The translations under genes were made by a program, and so were the position numbers. From Bacillota bacterium (lineage in GTDB: Bacteria > Bacillota > Clostridia > Lachnospirales > Lachnospiraceae), in NCBI GenBank assembly GCA_023389295.1, contig JAEWEO010000304.1, forward strand, positions 1 to 26,437: a DNA stretch of 26,437 nucleotides. Reading direction: 5' to 3'. This document shows, one piece after another, positions 22,426 to 26,437 of the stretch (position 1 is the stretch's first letter; the number at the start of each line of letters is the position of its first letter). Below the pieces are notes generated by a model that ran no database searches, had not been told where the DNA came from, and saw nothing but the letters and a program-made list of their open reading frames with translations.

Positions 22426-23460
22426 ATGATTAAAAGAATTATTAATACAAATTTCTTAAGAAAATATCTATTCATTATGATAATGCTAGTGGCATGTATT
22501 TTAATTATTACTATAATATCCTCTCCCATTATGCCTTGGGAAATTCCAGTTGTAATATTCTATACAGCCGATGCTATTATACTATCCATATTAGGCGTTT
22601 TGTTAATCCTATTTCTGTATAAAATATATTTACCCCTTGGAAAGTTAGAGGACAAAATGAGTGAGTTTGTACAGCAAAGAAATTTGATGAATGGAGAGCA
22701 ACTTTCTGAGCCGGCTACCATGCTGGAACAAATCGATCAGTTTTTAGAGTTACAGAAAAAAAACATTGAAAAAGAACATGCTCAGGCAATTATGACACAG
22801 AAAATGAAGTATGCTGAACTACAAAATCAGATTAATCCACATTTTCTATATAATATTCTTGAGAATATCAGAGGACAGGCAATTGTAGATGATAATTTTA
22901 CCATAGCTGAGATGACAGAAGCTCTGGCAAGATTCTTCCGTTATAATATTAGCAAGGATAACGATGTTGTAAAGTTATCTCAGGAGCTGGAGAATATACA
23001 GACTTACATGCAGATCCAACAGTATCGCTTTAAGGATCGTTTTGTTTTTCATATCTATAATCATGATGATTCAGATGCCATCTACCATTGCAGAATCCCT
23101 AAGATGACCTTGCAGCCGATCGTTGAAAATGCAATTTTCCATGGGTTAGAGAATAAAATTGAACAGGGTCATATTGATATTCATATTGAAGCAGGAGATA
23201 AGCGGATTACAATTTTGGTCTCGGATGATGGGATAGGGATAGAGGAAGAGAACCTTTTGAAATTAAATAACAGGTTGCGTAGTGGTGGTAATAAGATAGA
23301 GTGGATTGAAGAAAAAGAAAATAGTAACGGTATTGCAATGGAAAATGTGAATAATAGAATTCGCTTGCTATATGGTAACGATTATGGCATCCATGTATCC
23401 AGTACACGAGGTGTTGGGACAGAAGTTGAGATAGCACTACCTTTTATTTTAGATAAGTAA
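22426..23460 (+). CDS. YesM/LytS-type sensor histidine kinase with minimal outer domain
   Basis: This 344-residue kinase has two hydrophobic segments (about 13-32 and 40-66) separated by only a few residues, so there is almost no extracellular sensor. A HAMP-like/coiled stretch follows to about 125. The His_kinase domain QNQINPHFLYNILENIRG has H139 as phosphoacceptor. The HATPase domain shows PIVENAIFHGLE (N box), DDGIGIEEENL (G1) and the late GTEVEIALPF. Canonical YesM kinases carry a large outer Cache-like domain that is missing here. The usual length is about 550-600 residues. It lies between its regulator and the degenerate ATPase. Confidence 0.93.
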   Translation: MIKRIINTNFLRKYLFIMIMLVACILIITIISSPIMPWEIPVVIFYTADAIILSILGVLLILFLYKIYLPLGKLEDKMSEFVQQRNLMNGEQLSEPATMLEQIDQFLELQKKNIEKEHAQAIMTQKMKYAELQNQINPHFLYNILENIRGQAIVDDNFTIAEMTEALARFFRYNISKDNDVVKLSQELENIQTYMQIQQYRFKDRFVFHIYNHDDSDAIYHCRIPKMTLQPIVENAIFHGLENKIEQGHIDIHIEAGDKRITILVSDDGIGIEEENLLKLNNRLRSGGNKIEWIEEKENSNGIAMENVNNRIRLLYGNDYGIHVSSTRGVGTEVEIALPFILDK

Positions 23461-23549
23461 GTCAGCTTATATACGTTACTTTCAAATACAGAATCTTAAG
23501 CTTGATATATTAACTTTATCTTTATAAGGGTGTGCAGAAATGGAGAACT

Positions 23550-25010
23550 ATGAAAACAGAAATTCTTTCAATGCATAGTGTTTGTATAGGTGGCGAAATG
23601 GCTCGTTATGCCCTTAATGACTTTCATCTTCATGTATACCAGGGAGAAATGGTTAATCTTATGGGAGTATCTGGTTCTGGTAAAACAGCCTTATATTTCT
23701 ACTTTATTGGAGAAGAAATACTTCGAGAAGGTAAAGTTACATTTAATCATCAAGTATGGAAAGAGCATGAACGATTTTCCGCAATTAAGGATATTGTGTG
23801 TTTGGGACAGAAAAGTACCCTAATACCGAATTTAACAATTGCTGAAAATTTATGTATTATAACAAGTAGGAGAAAGATTAAGGGAGTTATTCGCAAAAAA
23901 GCAATGAATTACCGGGTTAGCCTATTACTTCAGCAATACGCACCTGATTTATTACCAGAGATGCGTGTCAATGAACTAACGCCGGTACAACGTCACGTTG
24001 TTGAACTACTTAGAGCCATTGAAAATGAAGCAAAATTAGTCTTTATAGATGACGCTTTTAGTTCTCATGGGCAGATAGGAGTGCTTCGAATTATTGAAAT
24101 GCTTCGGGTATTAAAAGAGAAAAATATTGCGGTTATCTATGCCAGTAGAAAGAGGGATCAATTAACCCAGCTTGCACAAAGGAGCATTATATTACGTCAG
24201 GGAAGAGCGGTAAAGACTTTTTATGCAGAAAGTTATAATGAAGAACTCTGTCGCAAATGGCTCGTAGGTAATCCAGTGCTGACTGGATTTCAAAGGACAT
24301 CCTACAAGACGGATAAGGTAGTTTTAAGAGCAAGTAATCTAACGGGACCTTGTTACATCAATCATTTTAACTTTGTGGTTCATGAGGGAGAAGTCGTAGG
24401 CCTATATGATATGAATAATAGTGCCAATCTGGAAGTTACTGATATGTTAGTGGGAAATAGGATTGCTAAACAGGGACAAATGCTATTAAATGGAAAACAT
24501 TATGCACCATGTACTATAGAAGATTCCATCGCATTTAGTGTTGGTTACATTCCAAAGGATAGAGATCGTGGTGGTGTAGTTGGTACAATGAGCTTTGCTG
24601 AGAATTTACTTCTACCTATAATGTTGAAAATGAGTTTGTTCACGATGTTTAAGAATGAGCGTGTAAATAGATATTTAGAGAACGAATACATTGAGGAGAT
24701 AGGAATTAAAGAACAGGACAAGGATAAGGAAGTGAGCAGCTTTGATTCCTATGTAAAGACAAATGTAATATTCCATAAATGGATACTATCAAAACCAGTC
24801 CTTCTAATCTGTGAGGAAATATGTGAAGAAACGGATATTACCATGAGAAATATTATATACAAAGCGTTGGAGGAACTGGCAAAAAATAAATCAGCGGTTC
24901 TAATCTCATCCTCTAATATGGGAGAACTCAAGGCAATTTGTGATACTATTTACGTAATGAATAGTAATGCAGACGGAGAAAGTGTAAAGGAAATTCAGAA
25001 ATTCGATTAG
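23550..25010 (+). CDS. RbsA-like tandem ABC protein with degenerate catalytic motifs (pseudo-ATPase)
   Basis: This protein of 486 residues has the two-domain layout of RbsA/MglA ATPases. Domain 1 keeps Walker A (GVSGSGKTA, 39-47) and a Q-loop. Its signature is NELTPVQRHVVELLRAI, its Walker B ends FIDDAF (Asp in place of the catalytic Glu, about 167-168), and the switch histidine is replaced (YASRKR). Domain 2 has no Walker A (GLYDMNNSANLEV, about 283-295), no LSGGQ (VSSFDSYVKTNVIFHKW, about 395-410) and an altered Walker B (LLICEEICEETD). It does keep SVGYIPKDRDRGG-type family sequence. The frame is long and open, so this is divergence under selection rather than decay. The frame begins with GTG at 23532, but ATG at 23550 has a GGAG in front. 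It follows the kinase by about 90 nt, which suggests a regulatory rather than a transport role. Confidence 0.85.
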   Translation: MKTEILSMHSVCIGGEMARYALNDFHLHVYQGEMVNLMGVSGSGKTALYFYFIGEEILREGKVTFNHQVWKEHERFSAIKDIVCLGQKSTLIPNLTIAENLCIITSRRKIKGVIRKKAMNYRVSLLLQQYAPDLLPEMRVNELTPVQRHVVELLRAIENEAKLVFIDDAFSSHGQIGVLRIIEMLRVLKEKNIAVIYASRKRDQLTQLAQRSIILRQGRAVKTFYAESYNEELCRKWLVGNPVLTGFQRTSYKTDKVVLRASNLTGPCYINHFNFVVHEGEVVGLYDMNNSANLEVTDMLVGNRIAKQGQMLLNGKHYAPCTIEDSIAFSVGYIPKDRDRGGVVGTMSFAENLLLPIMLKMSLFTMFKNERVNRYLENEYIEEIGIKEQDKDKEVSSFDSYVKTNVIFHKWILSKPVLLICEEICEETDITMRNIIYKALEELAKNKSAVLISSSNMGELKAICDTIYVMNSNADGESVKEIQKFD

Positions 25011-25031
25011 ATACAATATGCCTTCAAAATC

Positions 25032-25100
25032 GAAATCGAAAAATACTCCACTTTTTTGAAAACTACTCATATTGTTGCAGAAGTCATTTTCTATTATATT
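25032..25100 (+). promoter_or_regulatory. Promoter and shared upstream motif of the RbsA/MglA-type ATPase (site C)
   Basis: gaaatcgaaaaatactccac (25032-25051) is followed, 21 bp after the core, by TTGTTG (25072-25077), a 17-bp spacer and TATATT (25095-25100). The order and distances are the same as in sites A and B. Confidence 0.75.
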
Positions 25101-25167
25101 AATACTATCAGATCAATCAGTTGGGAACTCTTCGTTACACCAATTAGAAAGAAGGAAATGATATTCT

Positions 25168-26437
25168 ATGGAACAACAAGTTGTATTGAAAATGAAAAAT
25201 ATTTCAAAACGGTATCCTGGGGTAATTGCTCTTGATGATGTTAGTGTTGAATTTAAGAGTGGGGAAGTTCATGCCCTCCTAGGAGAGAATGGCGCAGGCA
25301 AATCTACGCTTATCAAGGTCCTCTCCGGTGCGGTTCAAAATGACGAGGGAAGCATCTGGATTAATAATAATGAGTTTGATAAGATGACACCACTAGCATC
25401 TAGGAACAATGGTATAGAGGTTATTTATCAGGAATACAACCTAATTAATGGACTTACTGTAGCGGAGAATATTTGTCTTGGTAGGCAGATGAAAGGGTTG
25501 ATTAATAAAAAGGAAATGATACAGATAACGAAAGAACTGTTTGATCGTTTTCATATTGATATTAATCCAAGAGTTTATGTTAAGGAATTATCAACAGCTC
25601 AGCAGCAGCTGGTAGAGATTACAAAGGCAATTTCGAAGGATGCCAATATCATTGTTATGGATGAACCTACGGCTCAACTCACCATGTCTGAGGTGGAGAG
25701 TCTCTATGAGATGATTCGCAGCCTTAAGGAAAAGGGCAAAACAATTATCTATATCTCTCACCGATTGGATGAGTTATTTGCAATTACGGATACGGTAACA
25801 GTAATGAGAGACGGAGCCTATGTGACAACCGTAGAAACAGCAAAAACCAATAGAGAAGAGCTAATTACGCTAATGGTTGGCAGAAAGCTGAGTGATACCT
25901 ATCCAAAACGGAATTGTATCAAAAGTGAGATTGTATTAAAAGTTGAAAAGGTTAGCGGATTAAAAAACAACGATGTTTCATTTGAGCTACATAGGGGTGA
26001 AATTCTGGGAGTATCCGGCTTAGTTGGAGCTGGAAGAACGGAATTAATGAGAGTTATATTTGGAGCGGACAAAAAGCTTGCAGGCAAAGTGTTTGTCAAC
26101 GGGAAGGAAAAAAATGCCAAATCACCTAGAGATATGATTAGGGCGGGCATGGGATTAATACCGGAGGATCGTAAAGAGCAAGGATGTTTTTTGAATAACT
26201 CTGTTGAATGGAACATTAGTATTGGAAATATTAGAAAATTAACCTCAAACCGTATCATTGACAAGAAAAAAATCCGAAGCCAGGCAGAGAGATACCGTGA
26301 TATGCTGAATATCAAGACACCGGCTCTAGAGCAAAAGGTAGGACTACTTAGCGGTGGTAATCAGCAAAAGGTTGTTCTGGCAAAGGTACTAGCGATGGAT
26401 TCAGATATTATCATCTTTGATGAGCCCACTAGAGGTA
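25168..26437 (+). CDS. CUT2 sugar ABC transporter ATPase, RbsA/MglA-like (runs off the right edge)
   Basis: ATG at 25168 (GAAGGA upstream) opens a frame that stays open for 423 codons to the end of the window. Domain 1 has Walker A GENGAGKST at about 39-47, signature LSTAQQQLVEITKA, Walker B IIVMDEPTAQLT and switch HRLDE. Domain 2 has GLVGAGRTEL (the usual non-lysine form), GLIPEDRKEQG, LSGGNQQKVVLAKVLA and Walker B IIIFDEPTRG at the very end. All motifs are normal, in contrast to the degenerate protein just upstream. It should power the importer whose binding protein is at 19392. About 75 residues and the permease gene(s) lie beyond the window. Confidence 0.94.
   Translation, partial: MEQQVVLKMKNISKRYPGVIALDDVSVEFKSGEVHALLGENGAGKSTLIKVLSGAVQNDEGSIWINNNEFDKMTPLASRNNGIEVIYQEYNLINGLTVAENICLGRQMKGLINKKEMIQITKELFDRFHIDINPRVYVKELSTAQQQLVEITKAISKDANIIVMDEPTAQLTMSEVESLYEMIRSLKEKGKTIIYISHRLDELFAITDTVTVMRDGAYVTTVETAKTNREELITLMVGRKLSDTYPKRNCIKSEIVLKVEKVSGLKNNDVSFELHRGEILGVSGLVGAGRTELMRVIFGADKKLAGKVFVNGKEKNAKSPRDMIRAGMGLIPEDRKEQGCFLNNSVEWNISIGNIRKLTSNRIIDKKKIRSQAERYRDMLNIKTPALEQKVGLLSGGNQQKVVLAKVLAMDSDIIIFDEPTRG

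Noticed and set aside
23550..25010. The degenerate ABC protein as an ordinary pseudogene
   Set aside because: The frame is uninterrupted over 486 codons with a coherent two-domain layout, so it is probably maintained.

Overview
The window looks like chromosome of a low-GC Gram-positive anaerobe of the Lachnospiraceae / cellulolytic Clostridium type (Lachnoclostridium phytofermentans-like). The reasons are AT-rich sequence, strong AGGAGG-type ribosome sites, lipobox signal peptides, a YesM/AraC-type two-component system beside a CUT2-type sugar importer, and closely packed one-direction operons. The species is an inference from style, not from a database match.

Region 1 (1-2070) is the end of a CUT1 sugar ABC operon: the tail of a solute-binding lipoprotein, an intercistronic terminator-like hairpin, MalF-like and MalG-like permeases with a 1-nt overlap, and a terminator.

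Region 2 (2071-6775) is an accessory, decaying stretch. It holds an IS110-family insertion sequence on the minus strand with a long noncoding 3' flank and a hairpin that buries the transposase ribosome site. It also holds a NERD-domain protein preceded by a tiny overlapping ORF, a frameshifted beta-propeller-like gene, and an internally deleted IS30 transposase remnant.

Region 3 (6905-18159) reads as one long cluster. A promoter and a ~320-nt leader with two near-identical tandem hairpins precede livKHMGF. Then follow a cytidylate-kinase-like protein, a D-amino-acid aminotransferase, a DUF4392 D-glutamate-cyclase-like protein, PxpB, PxpC, a DUF1445/YcsI-family protein and PxpA. Together these suggest import of an amino acid or 5-oxoproline and a route D-amino acid -> D-glutamate -> 5-oxoproline -> L-glutamate. 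DUF1445 and DUF4392 are, to my knowledge, fused in the vertebrate D-glutamate cyclase and are separate genes here. Similar ~40-bp terminator hairpins lie on both sides of the cluster.

Region 4 (18243-26437) is a sugar-uptake module: a ThuA-domain protein, an RbsB-like binding lipoprotein, an AraC-type response regulator, a YesM-type kinase with almost no extracellular domain, an RbsA-like protein whose two nucleotide-binding domains have lost most catalytic motifs, and the start of an intact RbsA/MglA-type ATPase. The promoters of thuA-like, the binding protein and the intact ATPase share a ~20-bp motif exactly 21 bp upstream of a -35 box with a 17-bp spacer. This is a likely regulon of the adjacent response regulator. 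The transporter permease is presumably beyond the right edge.
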